Shown here in pieces: positions 15,828 through 23,624 of a stretch of 38,808 bases of DNA. The DNA is taken from positions 1 to 38,808 of the forward strand of contig CALIZF010000009.1 of NCBI GenBank assembly GCA_938028765.1. Direction: 5' to 3'. The DNA comes from an uncultured Paracoccaceae bacterium (GTDB lineage: Bacteria > Pseudomonadota > Alphaproteobacteria > Rhodobacterales > Rhodobacteraceae). Within the stretch, counting starts at the first letter, position 1; each line of letters starts with the position of its first letter. The translations under genes and the position numbers were made by a program. The notes below the pieces were generated by a model. It was not told the origin of the DNA. It saw only the letters and a program-made list of their open reading frames with translations, and searched no databases.

Positions 15828-17240
15828 TCAAAGCGGCGGCGGCCGCCGCGCGGGCCAGTCCGTGGCGCGGTGATAGGCCTGCGCAAGGCGCAGCACGGCG
15901 CGGTCCGCGCCCCGCGGTCCTGCCAGCTGCAACCCGGTCGGCAGGCCCGCCTCGCCGAAGCCCGCGGGCAGCGCCGCGGCGGGCAGGCCGATCAGGGAAA
16001 CCGGCACGACGCATTCCATCCAGCGATGGTAGGTGTCCATCGCCACTGCCCCGATCCGGTCGGGCCAGCGCCAACCGACCGGAAAGGGCCAAACCTGCGC
16101 CGCCGGCAAGGCGATGGCGTCGAACCGTGCGAACAGCGCCGCCGCTGCCGCGAACCAGGCGGATCGCGCCACGCTCGCGCGGTGGACGGCCATCGCGGTC
16201 AGCGACAGGCCGCGCTCGATCTCCCACACCGTCTCGGGTTTCAGCTGCGCCCGGCGGGCCGGGTCGGCGTGCAGGGGCCCGAGGCGCGCGGCCACCGCCC
16301 AGGACCGCAGCGTGATCCACGCCTCCCACAGCTGCGCGGCGGGCATCGGGGGGGCGATGGGTTCGACCCGCGCGCCCAGCTCCTCGAACACCGCCAGCGC
16401 GGATTCGCAGGCGGCGAGAAGTCCCGGTTCCATCGGCCAGGCGCCGCCCCAGTCGCCCGCCCAGGCGATCCGCCGCCCGGCGGGATCGGCGTCCAGCCCC
16501 TCCGCGAACGGCTCCCACCCGATCTGGTGGGGGTTGGCGGCGTCGGGCAGCGCGAGCGTCTCGAGCAGGCGCGCCATGTCCTCGACCGTGCGCGCCATCG
16601 GCCCGTCGGTGGCGAGCATATGCAGGAATGCATCGCCCGCAGGGTCGGACGGCACCCGCCCGAAGGTCGGCCGGAAGCCATAGACGTTGCAGAAAGCCGC
16701 GGGGTTGCGCAGGCTGCCCATCATGTCCGACCCGTCGGCAACCGGCACCAGCCGCGCCGCCAGCGCGGCCGCCGCCCCGCCGGACGACCCGCCCGCGCTG
16801 CGCGCCGTGTCGTAGGGGTTCCGCGTCGGCCCATGCACGGGGTTGAACGTATGGCTGCCGAGACCGAATTCGGGGACGTTCGTCTTCCCGATCAGGATGG
16901 CACCCGCCGCGCGCAGGCGCCGCGCCAGCATCTCGTCCGCCTGCGGGACGAACCCGGCGAAGATCGGCGACCCCCAGGTGGAGCGCACCCCGGCCACTGC
17001 CTGCAGGTCCTTCACCGCCAGCGGCATCCCGTGCAGCCAGCCGCGGGGCGCCGCGGCATCGGCCGCCCGCGCCTCGGCCATCAGCGCATCGGGGTCGCGC
17101 AGGCCCACGATCGCGTTGATCGCGGGGTTGACCGCCGCGATTCGGTCCAGCGCGGCCGCCATCACCTCGGACGGGGCAAGCGCGCGGCGGGCGATCGCGG
17201 CCGACAGGGCGGTTGCGGACATCTGCCAGATCGCGGTCAT
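15828..17240 (-). CDS. Amidase (amidase signature family)
   Basis: This 470-residue amidase-signature enzyme shows the Ser-cisSer-Lys triad: Lys77 in GMPLAVKD, cis-Ser152 in AGGSSGG and nucleophile Ser176 in DGSDMMGSLRNPA. The 24-residue spacing between the serines is that of the family. The usual GSDxGGS oxyanion turn is GSDMMGS here, a variant I associate with a subfamily rather than with damage. It hydrolyses a carboxamide or aryl amide; the substrate is unknown. The ATG at 17240 gives the expected N terminus, and the long open extension upstream overlaps the riboswitch on the other strand and is not coding. It is divergent from the B12 uptake operon. Confidence 0.92.
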   Translation of the reverse strand: MTAIWQMSATALSAAIARRALAPSEVMAAALDRIAAVNPAINAIVGLRDPDALMAEARAADAAAPRGWLHGMPLAVKDLQAVAGVRSTWGSPIFAGFVPQADEMLARRLRAAGAILIGKTNVPEFGLGSHTFNPVHGPTRNPYDTARSAGGSSGGAAAALAARLVPVADGSDMMGSLRNPAAFCNVYGFRPTFGRVPSDPAGDAFLHMLATDGPMARTVEDMARLLETLALPDAANPHQIGWEPFAEGLDADPAGRRIAWAGDWGGAWPMEPGLLAACESALAVFEELGARVEPIAPPMPAAQLWEAWITLRSWAVAARLGPLHADPARRAQLKPETVWEIERGLSLTAMAVHRASVARSAWFAAAAALFARFDAIALPAAQVWPFPVGWRWPDRIGAVAMDTYHRWMECVVPVSLIGLPAAALPAGFGEAGLPTGLQLAGPRGADRAVLRLAQAYHRATDWPARRPPPL

Positions 17241-17311
17241 CGCGGCCCCCTCGCTGCCCGCCCAGTGTGGCCCCACGGCCCTGCGCCGTCCAGTGCGCCG
17301 GCCGGCGGGGC

Positions 17312-17340
17312 TTGACACCGGAAACCAGATCACGGATGCG
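17312..17340 (+). promoter_or_regulatory. Candidate sigma-70 promoter for the cobalamin-regulated operon
   Basis: A perfect TTGACA at 17312-17317 is followed after 17 bases by GATGCG at 17335-17340, a weak -10 match. It lies directly upstream of the riboswitch aptamer and is correctly oriented, so it is the most likely start of the btu transcript. Confidence 0.45.
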
Positions 17341-17347
17341 TCAGTGC

Positions 17348-17535
17348 GCTTCGGTTTCCGCGTCCGGGTCTGCCCGGGCCGGATGAAAAGGGAACCCGGT
17401 GCGCCCGCAGGGGCAAGGCCGGGGCTGCCCCCGCAACTGTAAGCGGCGAGCGACGGCCATCCGCGCCACTGGGACGCACCCCGGGAAGGCAGGCCGAAGC
17501 GGAGACCCGCGAGCCAGGAGACCTGCCGAGGCTGC
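17348..17535 (+). ncRNA. Cobalamin (B12) riboswitch
   Basis: The element has the ordered conserved blocks of the adenosylcobalamin riboswitch: a GGTTTCC-type 5' segment, ATGAAAAGGGAA near 17383, GGGGCTGCCCCCGCAACTGT at about 17421-17440 followed by AAGCGG, GCCACTGGG near 17465, GGGAAGGC near 17483 and the 3' GCGAGCCAGGAGACC near 17509. It sits on the plus strand about 165 bases upstream of the TonB-dependent receptor start. The RNA binds cobalamin and lowers expression when B12 is plentiful. A 7-bp stem with a GTTC loop followed by TTT at about 17566-17583 could be part of the expression platform. Confidence 0.96.
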
Positions 17536-17700
17536 TCACCTGTCCGCCGTGCGGGGCGCGCGGCCGGAGGCGGGTTCCCGCTTTGGTGACGACCGCCGCC
17601 GTCCGGTCCGGCGCGCCGCGCGCGTCCGTGCCGTCCGGCATCGTGTTGACCAGCGGCCGGCCGCCGGATGCGGTCCGGCCAGACCACGGGGGTTAGACCG

Positions 17701-19548
17701 ATGCGCAGCCGCGCAACCCTTTTCCTTGCCGCAGCTCTCGCGGCCCCGGCGGGTCATGCCCAGCCGCTTGCCTTCGACCTCGGCGAGATCGTCGTCAGCG
17801 CGAACCGCAGCACCACCGAGCGGGCACGCACCGGCGTCAGCGTCTCGGCCCTGCCGGGCCGGGCGCTGGCGGATGCGCCGGGGGGCGAGGCGGCGCAGGC
17901 GCTGGCCCGCCTGCCCGGCATCGGCTACACGAGCACCGGCCCCGTCGGATCGACCGGAACCCTGCGGATCCGCGGCGCCGACAGTCGCTACATCGTGACG
18001 GTGTTCGAGGGGATCCGCCTCGACGATCCTTCGGGCACGCAGGTTGCGTTCAACTTCGGCATGCTGCCCGGCCTCGGGCTTGGCCGGGCCGAGGTGCTGC
18101 GCGGCTCGCAGTCGGCGGTCTGGGGCGGCTCGGCCGTCGGCGGCGTGGTGTCGCTGGAAGGCCCGCGCGCCGACCGCGACGGTCTGGCGCAGACGGCGAC
18201 GGTCGAGGGCGGCGGCTACGGCACCCTGGCCGGGTCCTATGCGCTGACGTGGCGGCGACCGGGGGCGGAACTGGCCTTCGGCCTGACGCACCTGCGCACC
18301 GACGGCTTTTCGGCAGCCGCCGCGGGCACCGAACCGGACGGGGCCCAGATCACGCGGGCGACGCTGACCGGGCGCTATGCGCTGTCCGATGCGGTGACGT
18401 TCGGCTTCGCCGTGATCGGGCAGACGGCGCGGCAGGACTACGACGGGTTCGATCCCCTGACCTTCGCGCTGGTGGACCAGGCCAACCGGCAGGACCGGTC
18501 CGAGGCGGGCGCGCGGATCTATGCCGAGATCGCCGCCGGCCGCACCCGCCACACGATCGAGGCGACGGGCTATACCGTGGATCGCGCCTTCGACCAGTCC
18601 GGCACGATCGACCGCTTTGCGGGCAGCCGGATCGGCCTTGCCTGGCGGGCCGAGACGACGGCGACCGACCGGCTCACCCTGCTCTACGGCCTCGACTGGA
18701 CCGAAGAACGCGCGGCCTACGACAAGCTGCCGGGCGGGCGCATGTCCAGCGCGCTGACCGGCGGCTTCGTGCAGGCGCTGTGGGCCCCGCGCGGGGACCT
18801 CGACGTGTCGCTGGCGGCGCGGCTCGACCAGGATTCGCGGTTCGGCACCTTCCCCACGGGCCGCGTCGCGCTGGCCTGGCGGCCCGACGCGGACACGGTG
18901 GTGCGGGCGGCGCTGGCCAACGGGTTCCGGGCGCCGTCGATCGACGAAAGGTTCGGCGTCTATCCGGGCGCCTTCCCCTTCGCGGGCAACCCCGCGCTGA
19001 CGCCCGAACGGTCGGTCTCGGCCGAGCTGGGGGTGGAGCGGCGCTTCGCCGGCGGGGCGCGGGTGCAGGCGACGGCGTTCCTGCTCGATACCGACAACCT
19101 GATCACCTACCAGTTCGGCATCCCGACCTCGACGCTCGTGAACCTGCCCGGCGTGTCCACCCGGCGGGGGATGGAGGTGGGGCTCGATCTGCCGCTCGGG
19201 AAGCGGCTGGGGCTGGAGGCGGCCTACACCTGGACCGAGGCGCTGCGCGCGAGCGGCGCGCGGATCGACCTGGTGCCGCGGCACGCGCTGGCGGCGACGC
19301 TGACCGCCGAGATTACCGGGCGGCTCCGGGGCGCGCTGTCGCTGCGCCACCTGGCCGACCGGGGCACGTCCTTCGGCACACCGGCCACGGATGTGACGGT
19401 GCTGGACGCGACCCTGCGCCTGTCGCTGACCGACAGGGCCGAGGCCTACCTGCGGGTGGAGAACCTCGGGGATGCGGTCTATGAACTCGTGCCGGGCTAC
19501 GGCACGGGGCGGCGGACGGTGCATGTGGGCCTTGCGGCGCGGTTCTAG
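17701..19548 (+). CDS. btuB: TonB-dependent outer-membrane cobalamin receptor (BtuB-like)
   Basis: This 615-residue protein has a signal peptide (residues 1-20, ending GHA), a TonB box-like EIVVSANR near residue 29 and a plug domain with TLRIRGADSRYIVTVFEGIR and VLRGSQSAVWGGSAVGGVVS. A 22-strand-type barrel follows, ending in an aromatic residue (HVGLAARF). The size matches BtuB. Being the first gene after a cobalamin riboswitch and in line with periplasmic-binding-protein, permease and ATPase genes, it very probably imports B12 or another corrinoid. The ATG at 17701 has GGGGG upstream; an in-frame earlier start at 17668 would spoil the signal peptide. It overlaps the next gene by about 26 bases. 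Confidence 0.93.
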   Translation: MRSRATLFLAAALAAPAGHAQPLAFDLGEIVVSANRSTTERARTGVSVSALPGRALADAPGGEAAQALARLPGIGYTSTGPVGSTGTLRIRGADSRYIVTVFEGIRLDDPSGTQVAFNFGMLPGLGLGRAEVLRGSQSAVWGGSAVGGVVSLEGPRADRDGLAQTATVEGGGYGTLAGSYALTWRRPGAELAFGLTHLRTDGFSAAAAGTEPDGAQITRATLTGRYALSDAVTFGFAVIGQTARQDYDGFDPLTFALVDQANRQDRSEAGARIYAEIAAGRTRHTIEATGYTVDRAFDQSGTIDRFAGSRIGLAWRAETTATDRLTLLYGLDWTEERAAYDKLPGGRMSSALTGGFVQALWAPRGDLDVSLAARLDQDSRFGTFPTGRVALAWRPDADTVVRAALANGFRAPSIDERFGVYPGAFPFAGNPALTPERSVSAELGVERRFAGGARVQATAFLLDTDNLITYQFGIPTSTLVNLPGVSTRRGMEVGLDLPLGKRLGLEAAYTWTEALRASGARIDLVPRHALAATLTAEITGRLRGALSLRHLADRGTSFGTPATDVTVLDATLRLSLTDRAEAYLRVENLGDAVYELVPGYGTGRRTVHVGLAARF

Positions 19549-20359
19549 GACGACCCTGGCAGCGCTGGCGCTGGCGCTGTGGCTGGCGGCCGGGGCCGCC
19601 CATGCCGCGCCGGCGCGCGTGGTGTCGGTGAACCTCTGCACCGACCAGCTGGCGATGCTGCTGGCCGCACCGGGGCAGCTGGTGGCGGTGTCGCATCTCG
19701 CGGCGGATCCGCGGGCCTCGGCGATGGCCGCGGCGGCGGCTGGCCTTCCCGCCACACGGGGCGGCGCGGAAGAGGTGTTTGCGCTTGCCCCGGACCTGGT
19801 GCTGGCGGGCACCTTCACCACCCGCGCCACGGTGGACCTGTTGCGCCGCCTCGGTGTGCCGGTCGTAGAACTGCCGCCCGCAACGCGGCTCGACGACGTG
19901 GCGGACCACCTGATGGCCGTGGGCCGCGCGCTCGGGGCCGAGGGACGGGCGGCCGCGCTGGCCGCGGCCTATGCCGCCGACCTCGCTGCGCTGCGCGCTG
20001 CGGCGGCGGCTGCCCCGCCCGCCACAGCGGCGCTGTGGCAGGCGAACGGATATACCGCGGGGGCGGGGACGCTGGCCGACGACATCCTGGCGGCGGCGGG
20101 GCTGGTGAACATCGCGCCCGCCGCCGGGCTGGCAGGGGGCGGGTTCCTGCCGCTCGAACGTCTGGTCGCGGCGGCGCCCGACGTGGTAGTGACCGCCCCG
20201 CCGTATCCAGGCCGATCGCGGGCGGAGGATCTGATGGCGCACCCGGCGGTCCGCGCGCTGATCGCCCGGGCGGGCTATGCGCCCCTCAGCGATGCCGGGT
20301 GGGTCTGCGGCATTCCGGCCGTGCTCGATGCGGTGCGGCAGATGGCGGCGGCACGGTGA
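19523..20359 (+). CDS. btuF: Cobalamin ABC transporter periplasmic binding protein (BtuF-like)
   Basis: This 278-residue protein has a signal peptide (TLAALALALWLAAGAAHA) and the helical-backbone binding-protein fold typical of B12 and siderophore carriers: RVVSVNLCTDQLAMLLA at the mature N terminus, ALAPDLVLAGTFTT in the first lobe and ERLVAAAPDVVVTAPP in the second. It carries corrinoid from the outer-membrane receptor to the permease. I chose the ATG at 19523, inside the end of btuB. It is preceded by GGCGGACGG and leaves a basic n-region (WALRRGSR). The stop overlaps the permease start (GTGA, 20356-20359). A heme or siderophore substrate is possible from sequence alone, but the riboswitch argues for B12. 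Confidence 0.88.
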   Translation: MWALRRGSRTTLAALALALWLAAGAAHAAPARVVSVNLCTDQLAMLLAAPGQLVAVSHLAADPRASAMAAAAAGLPATRGGAEEVFALAPDLVLAGTFTTRATVDLLRRLGVPVVELPPATRLDDVADHLMAVGRALGAEGRAAALAAAYAADLAALRAAAAAAPPATAALWQANGYTAGAGTLADDILAAAGLVNIAPAAGLAGGGFLPLERLVAAAPDVVVTAPPYPGRSRAEDLMAHPAVRALIARAGYAPLSDAGWVCGIPAVLDAVRQMAAAR

Positions 20360-21333
20360 GGGTGCTGGCCCGCCTTGCCGCGACGGTGGCCGCGCTCGGC
20401 GCGGCATCGCTGCTGATCGGGCCGGCGGGGCTTGGGCCCGGCGAGAGCCTGCGCGCCCTGGTCGCGGGCGGGCCGGAGGCCGCCGCGCTGATCCTGCGCG
20501 AGATCCGGCTGCCGCGCACGATCCTGGCGGCGCTGGTCGGCGCGGCGCTCGGCGCGTCGGGGGCGGCGTTGCAGGGCCTGTTGCGCAACCCGCTGGCCGA
20601 GCCCGGCCTGATCGGCGTGGCCCCTGCCGCCGCCCTCGGCGCGGTGATCGCGCTGCAGACGGGCCTTGCCGCAGCCTTTGCCCTGGCGCTGCCGCTGACG
20701 GCCCTGGCCTTTGCCGGGGCCGCCGCCGCGGCGCTGGTCGTGGTGGCCGGGGCGGGGGGGACGCTGACGCTGATCCTCGCCGGCGTGGCGCTGTCGGCGC
20801 TGGCCGGGGCGATGACGAGCCTTGTTCTGAACCTGTCGCCCAACCCCTTCGCGGCGGCCGAGATCGTGTTCTGGATGATGGGCTCGGTCGCCGATCGCAG
20901 TTGGCAGCACGTCTGGCTGGCGCTGCCCCTGATGGCTGCGGGCGCGGCGGTTCTGGCGGCGTCGGCGCGGGGGCTCGATGCCCTGACCCTCGGCGAGGAT
21001 GCGGCCTCCAGCCTGGGGGTGCCCGTCGCCCGGCTGCGCGTGCAGGTGGTCGCCGGCACCGCCGCACTGGTCGGGGCGGCCGTCGCGGTGGCGGGGGCCG
21101 TGGGCTTTGTGGGGCTTGTGGTGCCGCATCTTCTGCGCCAGGCCGTTGGCGCCTCGCCCGCGCGGCTGATCCCGGCCTCGGCGCTCGGGGGCGCTGCGGT
21201 TCTGCTGGCGGCCGACATCGCGGTCCGGCTGGTGGCGCCCGACCGCGACCTGAAGCTGGGTGTGCTGACCGCGATCGTCGGCGCGCCCTTCTTCCTGCGC
21301 ATGATCTGGACCGAGCGGGGGCGCGAGGCATGA
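20356..21333 (+). CDS. btuC: Cobalamin ABC transporter permease (BtuC-like, FecCD family)
   Basis: With a GTG start overlapping the btuF stop, this protein has 325 residues and repeated hydrophobic segments giving the roughly ten-helix FecCD layout. Family landmarks are IRLPRTILAALVGAALGASG near residue 50, LLRNPLAEPGLIGVA near residue 75 and GFVGLVVPHLLRQAVG near residue 250. The last helix runs into LGVLTAIVGAPFFLRMIW. Two such subunits form the inner-membrane channel driven by the downstream ATPase. The gene is translationally coupled on both sides (GTGA and ATGA overlaps). Confidence 0.93.
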   Translation: MRVLARLAATVAALGAASLLIGPAGLGPGESLRALVAGGPEAAALILREIRLPRTILAALVGAALGASGAALQGLLRNPLAEPGLIGVAPAAALGAVIALQTGLAAAFALALPLTALAFAGAAAAALVVVAGAGGTLTLILAGVALSALAGAMTSLVLNLSPNPFAAAEIVFWMMGSVADRSWQHVWLALPLMAAGAAVLAASARGLDALTLGEDAASSLGVPVARLRVQVVAGTAALVGAAVAVAGAVGFVGLVVPHLLRQAVGASPARLIPASALGGAAVLLAADIAVRLVAPDRDLKLGVLTAIVGAPFFLRMIWTERGREA

Positions 21334-22088
21334 GCCTGATGTCGCTGCGGTCGCTGACGGTGCGGCGCGGGGAATGCCCGGTGGTCGATCGCGCCACGCT
21401 GGACGTGACCGCGGGCGAGGTCGCGGGCCTGATCGGGCCGAACGGCGCGGGCAAGACGACGCTGATGCGCGCGGCCCTGGGCCTGATCCCGCACGCGGGG
21501 CGGTCGTCGCTTGCCGCCCTGCCGCCACTGGCGCGGGCGCGGGCGGCCGCCTACCTGCCGCAGGGGCGGCAGGTGGCCTGGCCCGTTCCGGTGGCGGCGC
21601 TGGTGGCGCTCGGCCGGCTGCCCTGGGGCGGAGCAGACCCGGACGGCGCGGTGGAGCGCGCGATCGCGCGGATGGGGCTTGCAGCGCACCGCGACCGCCC
21701 CGCCACTGCGCTGTCGGGGGGCGAACTGGCCCGCGCCCTGATCGCGCGCGCGCTGGCGCAGGATGCGCCGCTGCTGCTGGCCGACGAGCCTGCGGCGGGC
21801 CTCGATCCCGCGCAGCAGATCCGCACGATGCAGGTGTTCGCGGCGCTGGCAGCCGAGGGGCGCAGCGTGCTGGTCAGCCTGCACGACCTTGGCCTTGCCG
21901 CGCGGCACTGCACCCGGCTGATCCTGATGGACCGCGGGCGGATCGTGGCGGACGGGTCGCCGGCGGCGGTGCTGACGCCGCAGCGCCTTGCGGAGGTGTT
22001 CGCCATCCGCGCGGCCCATGCCGACACCCCCGACGGTCCACTGATCCAGCCGGTCGCCGTCCTCGATGCCAACGACCCGAAGATCTAA
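21330..22088 (+). CDS. btuD: Cobalamin ABC transporter ATP-binding protein (BtuD-like)
   Basis: This 252-residue ATPase carries Walker A GPNGAGKTT at residues 36-44, a Q-loop near YLPQGRQ, the ABC signature LSGGE, Walker B LLLADEP and the switch histidine in VSLHDLG. It overlaps btuC by ATGA and ends the riboswitch-controlled operon. It powers corrinoid uptake with BtuC and BtuF. The gene converges with trpE. Only 21 bases separate the stops and no clear terminator hairpin fits there. Confidence 0.92.
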   Translation: MSLMSLRSLTVRRGECPVVDRATLDVTAGEVAGLIGPNGAGKTTLMRAALGLIPHAGRSSLAALPPLARARAAAYLPQGRQVAWPVPVAALVALGRLPWGGADPDGAVERAIARMGLAAHRDRPATALSGGELARALIARALAQDAPLLLADEPAAGLDPAQQIRTMQVFAALAAEGRSVLVSLHDLGLAARHCTRLILMDRGRIVADGSPAAVLTPQRLAEVFAIRAAHADTPDGPLIQPVAVLDANDPKI

Positions 22089-22109
22089 AACCGGATCAGC
22101 GACCTGCGG

Positions 22110-23624
22110 TCAGATGTTCCCGCGTTGCGCAAAGCGGCCGGCCTCTTCGGCGGCGTGGATCAGGGCGCGGGCCTTGTTCACCGTTTCCTGCCATTCCGCC
22201 TCGGGGTCGCTGTCGTAGACGACGCCGCCCCCGGCCTGGACATAGAGGGTCGCGTCCTTGACCACCGCCGTGCGCAGGGCGATGCAGAAATCCATATCGC
22301 CGTTCGCCGCGAAGTAGCCGACACCGCCGCCGTAGACCCCGCGCTTCTCGGGCTCGAGCTCGTCGATGATCTCCATCGCGCGCACCTTGGGCGCACCGCT
22401 GACGGTACCGGCCGGCAGGCCAGCCAGCAGGGCGGACAGCGCATCCTCGCCCTCGCGGATCGCGCCCACCACGTTCGACACGATGTGCATCACATGGCTG
22501 TAGCGTTCGACGATGAACTGTTCGGTCGGCCGCACCGTGCCGATCCGCGCCACCCTGCCGACATCGTTGCGGCCGAGATCGAGCAGCATCAGGTGTTCGG
22601 CCCGTTCCTTGGGGTCGGCCAGCAGATCGGCCTCCAGCGCGCGGTCCTCCTCGGGCGTGGCGCCGCGGCGGCGGGTGCCGGCGATCGGGCGGATCGTCAC
22701 CTCGCCGTCGCGCAGCCGCACGAGGATCTCGGGGCTGGCGCCGACGACCTGGAACCCGCCGAAGTTGAAAAAGAACATGAAGGGCGACGGGTTCGTCCTT
22801 CGCAGCGAACGATAAAACGCGAAGGGCGGCAGGGCGAAGTCCATCGACCAGCGCTGCGAGGGCACGACCTGGAAGATGTCGCCCGCGCGGATATAATCCT
22901 TCGCCCGCTCCACTGCCGCCAGATAGTCGGCCTTGGCGAAGTTCGACCTGGGCACGCCGACCTTCGCCGCCTCGCCCATGCCGCGGGCGACCGGGGGCGC
23001 GCGGTCAAGGTCGCGCAGCGCATCCGCAAGCCGCTCGGCCGCCTGGGCATAGGCGGCCCGCGCCGACAGGCCCGAACCGGCCCAGGCGGGTGCCACCACT
23101 GTCACCTCGCCCTTCACCCCATCGAGCACCGCAACGACCGAGGGGCGCAAGAGCACCGCATCGGGCAGGCCGAGCGGATCGGGCCCGGCCCCCGGCAGGC
23201 GCTCGACCAGCCGGATCATGTCGTAGCCGAGATAGCCGAAAAGCCCGGCCGCGATGGCCGGCAACCCCTCGGGCAGAGCGATCCGGCTTTCCGCGATCAG
23301 GGCGCGCAGGCTGTCGAGCGGGGGGGCATCTTCGGGCACGAAGGCGTCGGGGTCGAACCGGGCGCTGCGGTTGACCTCGACGCGCGGGCCCCGGCAACGC
23401 CAGATCAGGTCCGGCTTCAGGCCGATCACCGAATAGCGCCCGCGCACCTCGCCGCCGGTCACCGATTCCAGCATAAAGGTGTCCGCCCGCGCCTCGCCGA
23501 GCTTCAGCATCAGCGACACCGGCGTGTCGAGATCGGCCGCGAGACGGGCCCAGAGCACCTGGTTCTCGCCCCGTGCCCAGGCGGCCTCGAAATCGGCGAA
23601 ATCGGGCTGCGGCATTGCGGTCAT
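22110..23624 (-). CDS. trpE: Anthranilate synthase component I
   Basis: This 504-residue chorismate-binding enzyme has the N-terminal regulatory segment (LESVTGGEVRGRYSVIGLKP) and catalytic-domain landmarks: IAGTRRRGATPEEDRALEAD, LLDLGRNDVGRVARIGTV, ERYSHVMHIVSNV, GTVSGAPKVRAMEIIDELEP and YGGGVGYF. It converts chorismate to anthranilate with the TrpG glutaminase, which is not encoded in the window. The start overlaps the stop of the upstream PpiD/SurA-type gene (ATGA, 23621-23624), so the two are translationally coupled. A second ATG three codons in is possible. No trp leader peptide is visible, which fits expression from the upstream gene's promoter. Confidence 0.96.
   Translation of the reverse strand: MTAMPQPDFADFEAAWARGENQVLWARLAADLDTPVSLMLKLGEARADTFMLESVTGGEVRGRYSVIGLKPDLIWRCRGPRVEVNRSARFDPDAFVPEDAPPLDSLRALIAESRIALPEGLPAIAAGLFGYLGYDMIRLVERLPGAGPDPLGLPDAVLLRPSVVAVLDGVKGEVTVVAPAWAGSGLSARAAYAQAAERLADALRDLDRAPPVARGMGEAAKVGVPRSNFAKADYLAAVERAKDYIRAGDIFQVVPSQRWSMDFALPPFAFYRSLRRTNPSPFMFFFNFGGFQVVGASPEILVRLRDGEVTIRPIAGTRRRGATPEEDRALEADLLADPKERAEHLMLLDLGRNDVGRVARIGTVRPTEQFIVERYSHVMHIVSNVVGAIREGEDALSALLAGLPAGTVSGAPKVRAMEIIDELEPEKRGVYGGGVGYFAANGDMDFCIALRTAVVKDATLYVQAGGGVVYDSDPEAEWQETVNKARALIHAAEEAGRFAQRGNI

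Noticed and set aside
17536..17687. N-terminal extension of the amidase on the minus strand across the riboswitch
   Set aside because: The extension is low-complexity and overlaps a clear structured RNA; the ATG at 17240 gives the normal family N terminus.
22089..22109. Terminator between btuD and trpE
   Set aside because: Only 21 bases are available and no stable stem can be drawn; the genes are simply convergent.
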